Origin: Streptomyces sp. DH5
GTDB lineage: Bacteria > Actinomycetota > Actinomycetes > Streptomycetales > Streptomycetaceae
DNA: 64,000 nucleotides
Assembly: GCF_020873915.1 (NCBI RefSeq)
Contig: NZ_JAHWGP010000031.1
Location: forward strand, 1-64,000
Direction of reading: 5' to 3'
In this document: positions 1 through 9,477 of the stretch, piece after piece
How the letters are laid out: every line of letters begins with the position of its first letter
How positions within the stretch are numbered: position 1 is the first letter of the stretch
Program-made: the position numbers and the translations under genes
Notes under the pieces: model-generated
The model's database searches: none
Seen by the model: the letters and a program-made list of their open reading frames with translations, nothing else
Told to the model about the DNA's origin: nothing

Positions 1-305
1 GCCGGATGATCGAGATCCGCAAACAGAACCCGGCCTTCGGCCTCGGCAGCTACACCGAACTGCCCTCCTCCAACCCCGCCGTCCTCGCCTTCCTCCGCGA
101 GTACGAGGACGACCTGGTCCTCTGCGTGAACAACTTCTCCCGCTTCGCGCAGCCGACCGAGCTCGACCTGAGCGCCTTCGAGGGGCGCCACCCGGTCGAG
201 CTGTTCGGCGGTGTGCGGTTCCCGGCCGTCGGCGAGCTGCCGTACCTGCTGACCCTCGGGGGGCACGGCTTCTACTGGTTCCGGCTCCGCAAGGACGCCG
301 CGTAA
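1..305 (+). CDS. treS: Trehalose synthase / maltose alpha-glucosyltransferase, C-terminal end (partial)
   Basis: The reading frame is open from the window edge to a TAA at 303-305, so only about the last 100 residues are present. They match the C-terminal beta-sandwich of GH13 trehalose synthases, with a MIEIRKQNPAFGLG start and an HGFYWFRL end. TreS interconverts maltose and trehalose in the cytoplasm and supplies maltose to maltokinase. The maltokinase gene follows 112 bp downstream and glgB after that, the usual order of the GlgE-pathway operon. The internal ATG at position 6 is not a start. A 12-bp GC-rich hairpin follows the stop. Confidence 0.88.
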   Translation, partial: RMIEIRKQNPAFGLGSYTELPSSNPAVLAFLREYEDDLVLCVNNFSRFAQPTELDLSAFEGRHPVELFGGVRFPAVGELPYLLTLGGHGFYWFRLRKDAA

Positions 306-310
306 ACCCG

Positions 311-338
311 GGGCGGGCCGGTTTTCACCGGCCCGCCC
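311..338 (+). terminator. GC-rich hairpin after treS
   Basis: A perfect 12-bp stem (GGGCGGGCCGGT at 311-322, ACCGGCCCGCCC at 327-338) with a 4-nt loop and no T-run. It could attenuate or partly terminate transcription, or protect the 3' end, between treS and the maltokinase gene. Confidence 0.6.
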
Positions 339-417
339 GGGGCACGCATCAGTAACACCCCGCCCACCGGCGGCGCCCCGTGCGGCGCGCCGAAAAGAGG
401 GGAGAGGACGCGACGCC

Positions 418-1836
418 ATGTCGGAAGCCGTCACACGCACCGTCACGACACCACCCGGCCTCCTTGCGTCACTGGATCCACTGCTGAGGGAGTGGCTGCC
501 GCGGCAGCGCTGGTTCGCGGGCAAGGGCAGGCCGGTCACCGGGTTCGCCCTGGTCGCCGCCACCGAGCTGCTGCCGCCCACCGCCAAGCTGGGCCTGTAC
601 CACCTGCTGGTGCGCGCCCACCAGCCGCTCCAGCCGGGGCACACCGGGCAGGACCGGCCCGGCGACTGCTACCAGTTGCTGATAGGCGTGCGCGAGGCGC
701 TGCCGCCCCGGCTCGCGCCCGCGCTGATCGGTCATGTGACGCGGGGCCCGCTGGCCGGACGGACGGTCTACGAGGCCCTGCACGACACCCGGCCCGCCGA
801 ACTGCTCCTGGAGGCCCTGCGCACCCAGGCCCGGATCGGCGGGCTCCGTTTCGAGCGCGGCCCGCGTCAGGAGATCCGCTCCGGCCTGGTCCCGCGCCTG
901 ATGACGGCCGAGCAGTCGAATTCGTCGGTCGTCTACGGAGACACGTTCATCCTGAAACTGTTGCGCCGGATCGTGCCCGGGGTCAACCCCGACCTGGAGC
1001 TGCCGCTGGCGCTGGCCCGCGAGGGCTGCCCCCGGGTGCCCCCGCCGACGGCCTGGCTGGTCGCGGACCCCGACGAGTCGCCCGGCTCGCCGCCCGCGGC
1101 CGAACCGTACGTCCTGGGGGTGCTCCAGCCGTTCGTGCAGGGCGCGACGGACGGCTGGGAACTGGCGCTGCGGGAGCTGGCCAAGGGCGAGGACTTCGTC
1201 GCCGAGGCGCGGGCGCTCGGCCGGGCCACCGCCGAGGTGCACACCGCGCTGGCCCGCGCGCTGCCCACGGTCACCCTGGGCCACGCCCAGCTGCGCTCCC
1301 TGGTCGACGGCATGACCGAGCGGCTGGAGGCAGCGGTGCACGCGGTGCCCGCGCTGCGGCCGTACGCGGACGGGCTGCGCTCCGCGTACACGGCGCTGGA
1401 CGACCTGGCCGCCGAGGGACGCACCTGGACCGCGCAGCGGGTGCACGGCGACCTCCACCTCGGGCAGTGCCTGCGCTCCCCGGCCGGCGAGTGGTCGCTG
1501 ATCGACTTCGAGGGCGAACCGGCCCGGCCGCTGGCGGAGCGGCGGATGCCGCAGCCGGCGGTGCGGGACGTCGCCGGCATGCTGCGGTCCTTCGACTACG
1601 CGGCGCGCACGGCCGACCCGCAGCAGCCCGACTGGGCCACGCACTGCCGGGCGGCGTACTGCGCCGGGTACGCGGAGGCCGCGGGCCACGATCCGCGCAC
1701 CGAGCCGGTGCTGCTGCGCGCGTACGAGACCGACAAGGCGGTCTACGAGGCGGTCTACGAGGCCCGGCACCGCCCCGACTGGCTCCCCGTGCCGCTGGCC
1801 GCCGCGCACCGGCTGGCCTCGTCCGACCGGATCTGA
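418..1836 (+). CDS. mak: Maltokinase
   Basis: A 472-residue kinase with the aminoglycoside-phosphotransferase fold. It phosphorylates maltose with ATP to maltose 1-phosphate, the donor for the GlgE maltosyltransferase. Visible signatures are the N-terminal LPRQRWFAGKGR cap motif, the catalytic loop HGDLHLGQ (residues 343-350, Asp345) and the metal-binding IDFEGEP (362-368). It starts at ATG 418 after a GGGGAGAGGA Shine-Dalgarno. Position between treS and glgB supports the maltokinase call over a generic sugar kinase. Length is normal for the family. Confidence 0.9.
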   Translation: MSEAVTRTVTTPPGLLASLDPLLREWLPRQRWFAGKGRPVTGFALVAATELLPPTAKLGLYHLLVRAHQPLQPGHTGQDRPGDCYQLLIGVREALPPRLAPALIGHVTRGPLAGRTVYEALHDTRPAELLLEALRTQARIGGLRFERGPRQEIRSGLVPRLMTAEQSNSSVVYGDTFILKLLRRIVPGVNPDLELPLALAREGCPRVPPPTAWLVADPDESPGSPPAAEPYVLGVLQPFVQGATDGWELALRELAKGEDFVAEARALGRATAEVHTALARALPTVTLGHAQLRSLVDGMTERLEAAVHAVPALRPYADGLRSAYTALDDLAAEGRTWTAQRVHGDLHLGQCLRSPAGEWSLIDFEGEPARPLAERRMPQPAVRDVAGMLRSFDYAARTADPQQPDWATHCRAAYCAGYAEAAGHDPRTEPVLLRAYETDKAVYEAVYEARHRPDWLPVPLAAAHRLASSDRI

Positions 1837-1869
1837 CCCCACCCGACCTTCGTCCAGGAGGCTTCGCCC

Positions 1870-4445
<2,576 letters not shown>

Positions 4446-4458
<13 letters not shown>

Positions 4459-4530
4459 GTCGCCACCCCGCGCCCGGCCCGAGTCGCCACCGCGCCCGGC
4501 CCGAATAGCGACCCCGCGCCCGGCCCGAGC
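4446..4530. repeat. Short tandem repeat across the glgB stop codon
   Basis: Four copies of GCGCCCGGCC start at 4446, 4470, 4492 and 4516 (spacing 24, 22, 24), each followed by a GAGTCGCC-like or GAATAGCG spacer. The first copy lies inside the last glgB codons, so the gene's 3' end appears to have been duplicated by slippage. It fills the gap before the convergent helicase gene. Confidence 0.7.
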
Positions 4531-4538
4531 GCCGCCGC

Positions 4539-6800
4539 TCAGGCCAGGGCGGCGGCCAGCGGCTCCGGCAGCGGCCCGGTGTGCAGGACGCCGAGCCGCT
4601 GCGTGGCACGGGTGAGCGCCACGTACAGGTCGCTGGTGCCGTAGCGGCCCGGTTCGACCACCAGGACCGAGTCGAACTCCAGCCCCTTGGCCTGGCGCGG
4701 GTCGAGCAGGACGACGTCGTGCGTCAGGTCCGGTTCGGTGTCGGCCGTCACCCCGTCCAGCCGGGCGGCCAGCGGGCGGTGCAGTTCGCGCGGGGCGATG
4801 ACGGCGAGGCGACCCTCGTCGGGGGTGAGTTCGGCGACGGCCTCGGCGACGGCGGCCGGCAGGTCGCCGGTGGCGCGGGCCCAGGGTCGTACGCCCGTGG
4901 CGCGCACCGAGCCGGGCGGCTCGAAGCCGGGGTGCTCGGCGCGCACGACCGCGGCGGCCACGTCCATGATCTCGGCCGGGGTGCGGTAGTTGACGCCCAG
5001 CCTGGTGTGCTCCCAGCGGTCGGCGACGTACGGGGTGAGGATGTCCTCCCAGGAGCCGACGCCGCCCGCCTCCGAGGTCTGCGCCGGGTCGCCGACCAGG
5101 GTCATGGAGCGGGTGGGGCTGCGCCGCATCAGCAGCCGCCACGCCATCGGGGACAGTTCCTGCGCCTCGTCGACGATGATGTGCCCGAACGCCCAGGTGC
5201 GGTCGGCCGCGGCACGTTCGGCGGCGCTGCGGTGGTCGTCCTCCTCGTGCCGCTCGGCGAAGCGTTCGGCGTCGATGATGTCGTGCGCGGACAGCACCTC
5301 GGAGGAGTCGGGGTCGTCGTCCTCCTTGTCCTCGAACTCGAAGGTCCGCGAGGCGTAGGAGACGTCGAGGACGCCCTGGGCGAAGGCGATCTGCGTCCGC
5401 CGCCGGCGTTCGGCCCGCTCCCGGGCGAGCCGGTCGTCCTCGCCGAGGAGTTCGGCGGCCTCGTCGAGCAGGGGCACGTCGGAGACGGTCCAGTGCCGGG
5501 TGACCGGGCGGCGGACCGCGGCGGCGTCCTCGTCGGAGAGGTACCCCTCGGGGGCGGCGAGGAAGTCGGCGACCAGGCGTTCGGGGGTGAGGCGCGGCCA
5601 CAGCCGGTCGACGGCCGACCAGACCTCGGGGTTCTCGGCGAGTTCGTCGCGGATCTGGGTGATGTCGCTGGGGTCGAGCAGGTTGGAGCCGTCGTAGGGG
5701 TCGGTGCCGATGCGTTCGGCGACCATGTCGGTGAGCGCGTTGAGGACGTGGCCCTCGAAGTGCTCCCGGGCCACGTTGTGGGGCAGCCCGGTGGCGCGGG
5801 TGCGTTCGCGGGCGACGTTGACCAGCCCGTCGTCGAGCAGGAGGACCTCGCGGTCGTGCTCGATCGCGATCACCGGGTCGGGCAGCGCCTGCCGGTCGCG
5901 TACGACGTCGGCGAGGACGTCCGCCATCTCGGCGCGGCCCTTGACGGCGGCGGCCGCGGGAGTGTCCGTCCGGGTGGTCCGCACGCCGGGGTACAGCTCG
6001 CCGACGGTCGCCAGGAGCACGCCGGTCTCGCCGAGGCTGGGCAGCACCTCGCCGATGTAGCCGAGGAACGCCGGGTTGGGGCCGACGATCAGGACGGCGC
6101 GGCGGGCCAGCAGCTCGCGGTGCTCGTAGAGGAGGTAGGCGGCGCGGTGCAGGGCGACGGCGGTCTTGCCGGTGCCGGGGCCGCCCTCGACGACCATGAC
6201 CCCGCGGTGCGGGGCGCGGATGATGCGGTCCTGGTCGGCCTGGATGGTGCGCACGATGTCGCCCATGCGGCCGGTGCGCGCGGAGTCGAGGGCGGCGAGC
6301 AGCACCGCGTCGCCGGTGGGGTCCTCGTGGCCGGTGCGGGTCTCGTCACCGAGGTCGAGGATCTCGTCGTGCAGGGCGGTGACCCGACGCCCCTCGGTGG
6401 CGATGTGGCGGCGGCGCCTCAGACCCATCGTGGTGTGGCCGGTGGCCAGGTAGAACGGGCGGGCCACGTCGGCGCGCCAGTCGATGAGGACGGGCGTGCG
6501 CTCGGCGTCGTCGGCGCGCAGGCCGATGCGGCCGATGTGGTGGGTCGCGCCGGCGGCGAGGTCGATCCGGCCGAAGCAGAGGGAGCCGTCCACCGCGTTC
6601 AGCGCGGCGAGCAGCCCGGAGCGCTCGGCGACGAGGATGTCCCGCTCCAGCCTTGCCTGCCGGGGGGTGTGGCCCTGGGCGAGCGCGTCCGTGACGGAGT
6701 CCTCGGCGTCGCCGCGCAGGACGTCCACGCGTGCGTACAGTCCGTCGATGAATTCCTGTTCCTGCCGCAATTCTTCGTCCGGAAATTCGGTGTTTGACAA
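4539..6800 (-). CDS. HelD/HelR-type superfamily 1 helicase-like ATPase
   Basis: A 753-residue UvrD/Rep-like ATPase. An N-terminal coiled coil (about residues 1-45) precedes an SF1 core with Walker A GGPGTGKT (206-213, Lys212), VIVDEAQELSPMAWRLL motif II, LVGDPAQ motif III and a C-terminal VALTRATQRLGVLHT motif VI. This layout fits HelD proteins that strip stalled RNA polymerase from DNA, a group that includes HelR linked to rifampicin tolerance, rather than processive DNA helicases. I see no rifamycin-associated-element palindrome upstream. The start is TTG 6800 with GGGAG 6 bp upstream. That codon overlaps the -35 box of a divergent promoter for the candidate small RNA. Confidence 0.8.
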   Translation of the reverse strand: MSNTEFPDEELRQEQEFIDGLYARVDVLRGDAEDSVTDALAQGHTPRQARLERDILVAERSGLLAALNAVDGSLCFGRIDLAAGATHHIGRIGLRADDAERTPVLIDWRADVARPFYLATGHTTMGLRRRRHIATEGRRVTALHDEILDLGDETRTGHEDPTGDAVLLAALDSARTGRMGDIVRTIQADQDRIIRAPHRGVMVVEGGPGTGKTAVALHRAAYLLYEHRELLARRAVLIVGPNPAFLGYIGEVLPSLGETGVLLATVGELYPGVRTTRTDTPAAAAVKGRAEMADVLADVVRDRQALPDPVIAIEHDREVLLLDDGLVNVARERTRATGLPHNVAREHFEGHVLNALTDMVAERIGTDPYDGSNLLDPSDITQIRDELAENPEVWSAVDRLWPRLTPERLVADFLAAPEGYLSDEDAAAVRRPVTRHWTVSDVPLLDEAAELLGEDDRLARERAERRRRTQIAFAQGVLDVSYASRTFEFEDKEDDDPDSSEVLSAHDIIDAERFAERHEEDDHRSAAERAAADRTWAFGHIIVDEAQELSPMAWRLLMRRSPTRSMTLVGDPAQTSEAGGVGSWEDILTPYVADRWEHTRLGVNYRTPAEIMDVAAAVVRAEHPGFEPPGSVRATGVRPWARATGDLPAAVAEAVAELTPDEGRLAVIAPRELHRPLAARLDGVTADTEPDLTHDVVLLDPRQAKGLEFDSVLVVEPGRYGTSDLYVALTRATQRLGVLHTGPLPEPLAAALA

Positions 6801-6823
6801 TTGCGCTCCCGCCCGGATATACT
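6794..6823 (+). promoter_or_regulatory. Near-consensus housekeeping sigma promoter
   Basis: TTGACA at 6794-6799 and TATACT at 6818-6823, 18 bp apart, on the plus strand. This is unusually close to consensus for a Streptomyces. It points away from the helicase gene and has no plus-strand protein gene downstream, only about 90 bp ending at a T-tailed hairpin. Confidence 0.8.
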
Positions 6824-6829
6824 GTGCTC

Positions 6830-6923
6830 ACTGAACTTCGCCGCGACCCCATTTCCGGAAGTCGCGAATCAATGAATATACGCAAGGAAAACCCCCGAGC
6901 GCAATTGCCCGGGGGTTCTTTTG
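6830..6923 (+). ncRNA. Candidate intergenic small RNA (about 94 nt)
   Basis: Predicted start is A6830, 7 bp after TATACT. The transcript would begin with a hairpin (CGCGAC 6842-6847 / GTCGCG 6861-6866, loop containing TTCCGGAA). A 23-nt A-rich single-stranded linker follows (6867-6889). It ends in an 8-bp hairpin (6890-6897/6910-6917) with TTCTTTT, typical of an intrinsic terminator. The body is antisense to the leader region of the helicase gene. A short ATG frame starting at 6872 crosses the terminator and has no coding character. No family assignment is possible from the sequence alone. Confidence 0.65.
6890..6923. terminator. Bidirectional intrinsic terminator
   Basis: Stem AACCCCCG / CGGGGGTT with a 12-nt loop. 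TTCTTTT follows on the plus strand and TTTTCC on the minus strand. It would end the small RNA rightward and the merR-thioredoxin transcript leftward. Confidence 0.8.
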
Positions 6924-6948
6924 TGTCCACCGACGACCGGTCCGCAGG

Positions 6949-7272
6949 TCAGAGCACGTCCGCCAGTTCTTCGAGCAGCCGCCGTCTGGGTCTCGTCCCC
7001 ACCATCGAGCGCAGCGGCTGCCCGTCACGGAACACGATGAAGGTCGGCATCGACAGCACCTTGTACGCGTGGGTGGTGTCCGGATTGGCGTCCACGTTCA
7101 CCTGCACCACCTTCAGCCGGCCCTCCTCCTCCGCCGCCAGCGCGCTCAGCACCGGCGCCATCTGCCGGCACGGCGGGCACCAGTCGGCCGTGAACTCCAC
7201 CAGCACCGGCAGCCGCGACCCGATCACCTCCGTGGCGAAATCGGCGTCACTCACTTCGGGCACGTTCCTCAC
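6949..7272 (-). CDS. trxA: Thioredoxin
   Basis: A 107-residue single-domain thioredoxin with active site FTADWCPPC, the cis-proline stretch LSMPTFIVF and the KVVQVNVDAN strand. It is a cytoplasmic dithiol reductase. GTG 7272 overlaps the merR stop by 4 bp (GTGA), which indicates translational coupling. A longer in-frame reading extends upstream inside merR and is not used. Expression probably depends on the merR promoter, so this thioredoxin may be induced by whatever the MerR protein senses. The symbol is generic, since Streptomyces carry several thioredoxins. Confidence 0.88.
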   Translation of the reverse strand: MRNVPEVSDADFATEVIGSRLPVLVEFTADWCPPCRQMAPVLSALAAEEEGRLKVVQVNVDANPDTTHAYKVLSMPTFIVFRDGQPLRSMVGTRPRRRLLEELADVL

Positions 7273-7697
7273 CGCGGTTCCCCTCCCAGTTCGCACACCG
7301 GTTCCGGACCGCCCGGAACCGTCGCATCGGCCGCCAGTCCGCGCATCGCCGACTCCGCCCGCGTCAACTGCCGTCCCACCTCGGCCCGTACCGTCCGCAA
7401 CTCCCCGATGAGCGCGTCGAGTTCGTCCAGCTTGCGCCGGTAGACCCGGAGCGAGGCGGGGCACGCGTCGCCCTCGGGGTGGCCGGCCCGCAGACACTCC
7501 ACGAAGGGCCGGGTCTCCTCCAGGCCGAACCCGAAGTCCTGGAGCGTGCGGATCTGCCGCAGCAGCTTCAGGTCGCTCTCGTCGTACGTCCGGTGGCCGT
7601 TGGCCGTCCGCCGCGCGGGCAGCAGCCCGCGGGATTCGTAGTACCGCAGCGTCCGCGTGGTGGTCCCGGCCCGTGCGGCCAGCTCGCCGATTCGCAT
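7269..7697 (-). CDS. MerR-family transcriptional regulator
   Basis: A 142-residue regulator. The N-terminal winged helix (MRIGELAARAGTTTRTLRYYE) is followed by a dimerisation coiled coil, with Cys68-region and Cys78-region residues (VECLRAGHPEGDACPAS) that could serve as redox or metal ligands. The effector cannot be read from sequence. The promoter shows the MerR-type 19-bp spacer with a dyad (separate entry), and the -10 lies 7 bp before ATG 7697, implying a leaderless mRNA. The downstream overlapping thioredoxin suggests a thiol or oxidative stress circuit. Confidence 0.85.
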   Translation of the reverse strand: MRIGELAARAGTTTRTLRYYESRGLLPARRTANGHRTYDESDLKLLRQIRTLQDFGFGLEETRPFVECLRAGHPEGDACPASLRVYRRKLDELDALIGELRTVRAEVGRQLTRAESAMRGLAADATVPGGPEPVCELGGEPR

Positions 7698-7704
7698 GCG
7701 TACG

Positions 7705-7737
7705 AACGTAGGCCTTGACGTCGGCGTCAGGGCAAGG
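7705..7737 (-). promoter_or_regulatory. MerR-type promoter/operator of merR-trx
   Basis: Read on the minus strand: TTGCCC (7735-7730), a 19-bp spacer, then TACGTT (7710-7705), 7 bp before the merR ATG. The spacer region contains the dyad CCTTG...CAAGG with inner TGACG/CGTCA, at 7713-7737. A 19-bp spacer with central dyad is the hallmark of MerR-activated promoters, so autoregulation is likely. Confidence 0.7.
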
Positions 7738-7759
7738 GCGGCCGCAAGGCGGGAACGGA

Positions 7760-7880
7760 CCGAGCGGCCGGGTCCACGGGGGTGGGAACCGGCCGCTCGG
7801 CGGTGGTGGAGGTCCCGGCAGGGGCAGCGGGGCCTCCAGGACCGGGCGGCCGGGCTACGGGGGAGCACCCGGCCGCCCGG
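7760..7880. terminator. Two tandem GC hairpins between merR and dctA
   Basis: Hairpin 1 has a perfect 12-bp stem (CCGAGCGGCCGG at 7760-7771, complement 7789-7800). Hairpin 2 has a perfect 13-bp stem (CCGGGCGGCCGGG at 7842-7854, complement 7868-7880). The loops are similar (17 and 13 nt, G-rich). They sit downstream of dctA on its transcribed strand and probably act together as its terminator. The two stems look like diverged copies. Confidence 0.65.
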
Positions 7881-7905
7881 GGTGTGCGGGAAGTGACGCC
7901 GGCCG

Positions 7906-9303
7906 TCAGGCCTTGGCCAGCTCCTTCTCGCTGCCCTTCCCGGGCAGCTCGACGCGGGGCTCCTCCACGTCGCCGTCGCCTCCGTGGTCGTCCAGCAGCG
8001 TCGTCTCGTCGAAGGGCGCGCGGCCGGCGAGGACGTCGGCCACCCGGTCCTTGTCGATCTCCTTGGTCCAGGTGCCGATCAGCACCGTGGCGATGGCGTT
8101 GCCGGCGAAGTTGGTCAGCGCGCGGGCCTCGCTCATCAGGCGGTCGATGCCGACGATGAGACCGATGCCGTCCACCAGGGCCGGCTTGTGCGACTGCAGT
8201 CCGCCGGCCAGCGTCGCGAGGCCGGCGCCGGAGACACCGGCGGCGCCCTTGGAGGCGACCAGCAGGAAGAGCAGCAGCGGGATCTGCTCGCCGACCGACA
8301 TCGGCGTGCCCAGGGCGTCGGCGATGAACAGCGAGGCCATGGTCATGTAGATCATGGTGCCGTCGAGGTTGAAGGAGTAGCCGGTGGGCACGGTGATGCC
8401 GACGACCGGCTTGCTGACACCGAGGTGCTCCATCTTCGCGATGAGGCGCGGCAGCGCGGACTCGGAGGAGGAGGTCGACAGGATCAGCAGGAACTCGCGG
8501 CCCAGGTACTTGAACAGCGACCAGACGTTCAGCCCCGCGACGATCCGCAGCATCGCGCCGAGCACCACGAAGATGAACAGCACGCAGGTGATGTAGAAGC
8601 CGAGCATCAGCACCGCGAGGCTCTTCAGGGCGTCCACGCCCGAGGCACCGGTGACGGCGGCCATGGCGCCGAAGGCACCGATCGGGGCGGCCCACATGAT
8701 CATGGCGAGGACCCGGAAGACGAGCCGCTGGATGTGCTCGATGCCGCGCAGGACCGGCTGGCCGGCCTTGCCCATGGCCTGCAGCGCGAAGCCGCACAGC
8801 AGGGCGATCAGCAGGGTCTGCAGGACCTCGCCCTGGGTGAAGGCGGACACGATCGTGGTCGGGATGATGCCGAGCAGGAAGTCGGTGGTGGACTTGGCCT
8901 CGGCGTCGACCTGGGCCTGGCCCGTCTCCTTGACCGCGTCGGTCACCGCGAGACCCGCACCCGGGTCCAGGATGTTGCCGACGACCAGGCCGATGCCGAG
9001 CGCGACGACCGACATCACCATGAAGTAGCCGAGGGCGATGCCGCCGACCGCGCCGACCTTGGCGGCCTTCCGCACGGACCCGATGCCCAGCACGATGGTG
9101 CAGAAGATGATCGGCGAGATCATCATCTTGATCAGGTTCACGAACCCGGTGCCGATCGGCTTCAGCTCGACCGCGAAACCGGGAGCGATCAGACCGACGG
9201 TGATTCCGAGGGCGACCGCGATGATCACCGCGATGTAGAGATAGTGCGTGCGGTCCCGCCTGGCTTCGGGTGCGGCAGGTGCCGGAGCGGCAGTGCTGGT
9301 CAC
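7906..9303 (-). CDS. dctA: C4-dicarboxylate:cation symporter (DctA/DAACS family)
   Basis: About 465 residues with eight predicted membrane helices plus re-entrant loops. Family signatures are the serine-rich STSSSESALPRL, GYSFNLDGTMIYMT and the NFAGNAIATVLIG helix. It imports succinate, fumarate and malate with cations. I chose GTG 9303 because AAGGAGG lies 7 bp upstream. ATG 9333 would add ten residues without a good ribosome site. The divergently transcribed CitA/CitB-type two-component genes suggest substrate induction. The last 40 residues are a charged cytoplasmic tail. Confidence 0.9.
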   Translation of the reverse strand: MTSTAAPAPAAPEARRDRTHYLYIAVIIAVALGITVGLIAPGFAVELKPIGTGFVNLIKMMISPIIFCTIVLGIGSVRKAAKVGAVGGIALGYFMVMSVVALGIGLVVGNILDPGAGLAVTDAVKETGQAQVDAEAKSTTDFLLGIIPTTIVSAFTQGEVLQTLLIALLCGFALQAMGKAGQPVLRGIEHIQRLVFRVLAMIMWAAPIGAFGAMAAVTGASGVDALKSLAVLMLGFYITCVLFIFVVLGAMLRIVAGLNVWSLFKYLGREFLLILSTSSSESALPRLIAKMEHLGVSKPVVGITVPTGYSFNLDGTMIYMTMASLFIADALGTPMSVGEQIPLLLFLLVASKGAAGVSGAGLATLAGGLQSHKPALVDGIGLIVGIDRLMSEARALTNFAGNAIATVLIGTWTKEIDKDRVADVLAGRAPFDETTLLDDHGGDGDVEEPRVELPGKGSEKELAKA

Positions 9304-9367
9304 GGCGGCCCTCCTTGACGTCTTCGTCGGCATCACCGGCGTGCGGCTCACGTCCGGGGGATGGGGG

Positions 9368-9450
9368 TCAGGGCCCGTCCGGCCCTGAGGGAACGCCGTG
9401 ACTATGCCGCGCCCTGTGAGTGCGGTCACCCTTCCGTTCATTTAGTTCAT
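9368..9450. promoter_or_regulatory. Divergent dctA / sensor-kinase control region
   Basis: The region holds an 8-bp inverted repeat TCAGGGCC/GGCCCTGA (9368-9375/9381-9388) and an AT-rich direct repeat GTTCAT-TTA-GTTCAT (9436-9450), which stands out in GC-rich DNA. Phased AT-rich repeats are plausible CitB/DcuR-type binding sites, so I infer the response regulator acts here. Confidence 0.45.
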
Positions 9451-9477
9451 CGCAGAACCGCGAGGCAGACTGGCGGG

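Noticed and set aside
6801-6950. Rifamycin-associated element upstream of the HelD/HelR-like gene
   Set aside because: No long GC palindrome of the kind described for rifamycin-responsive promoters was found between the helicase start and the terminator.
6872-7411. Plus-strand peptide starting MNIRKEN inside the candidate small RNA
   Set aside because: The frame runs through the terminator and then antisense to trx and merR. There is no Shine-Dalgarno at normal spacing and composition is non-coding.
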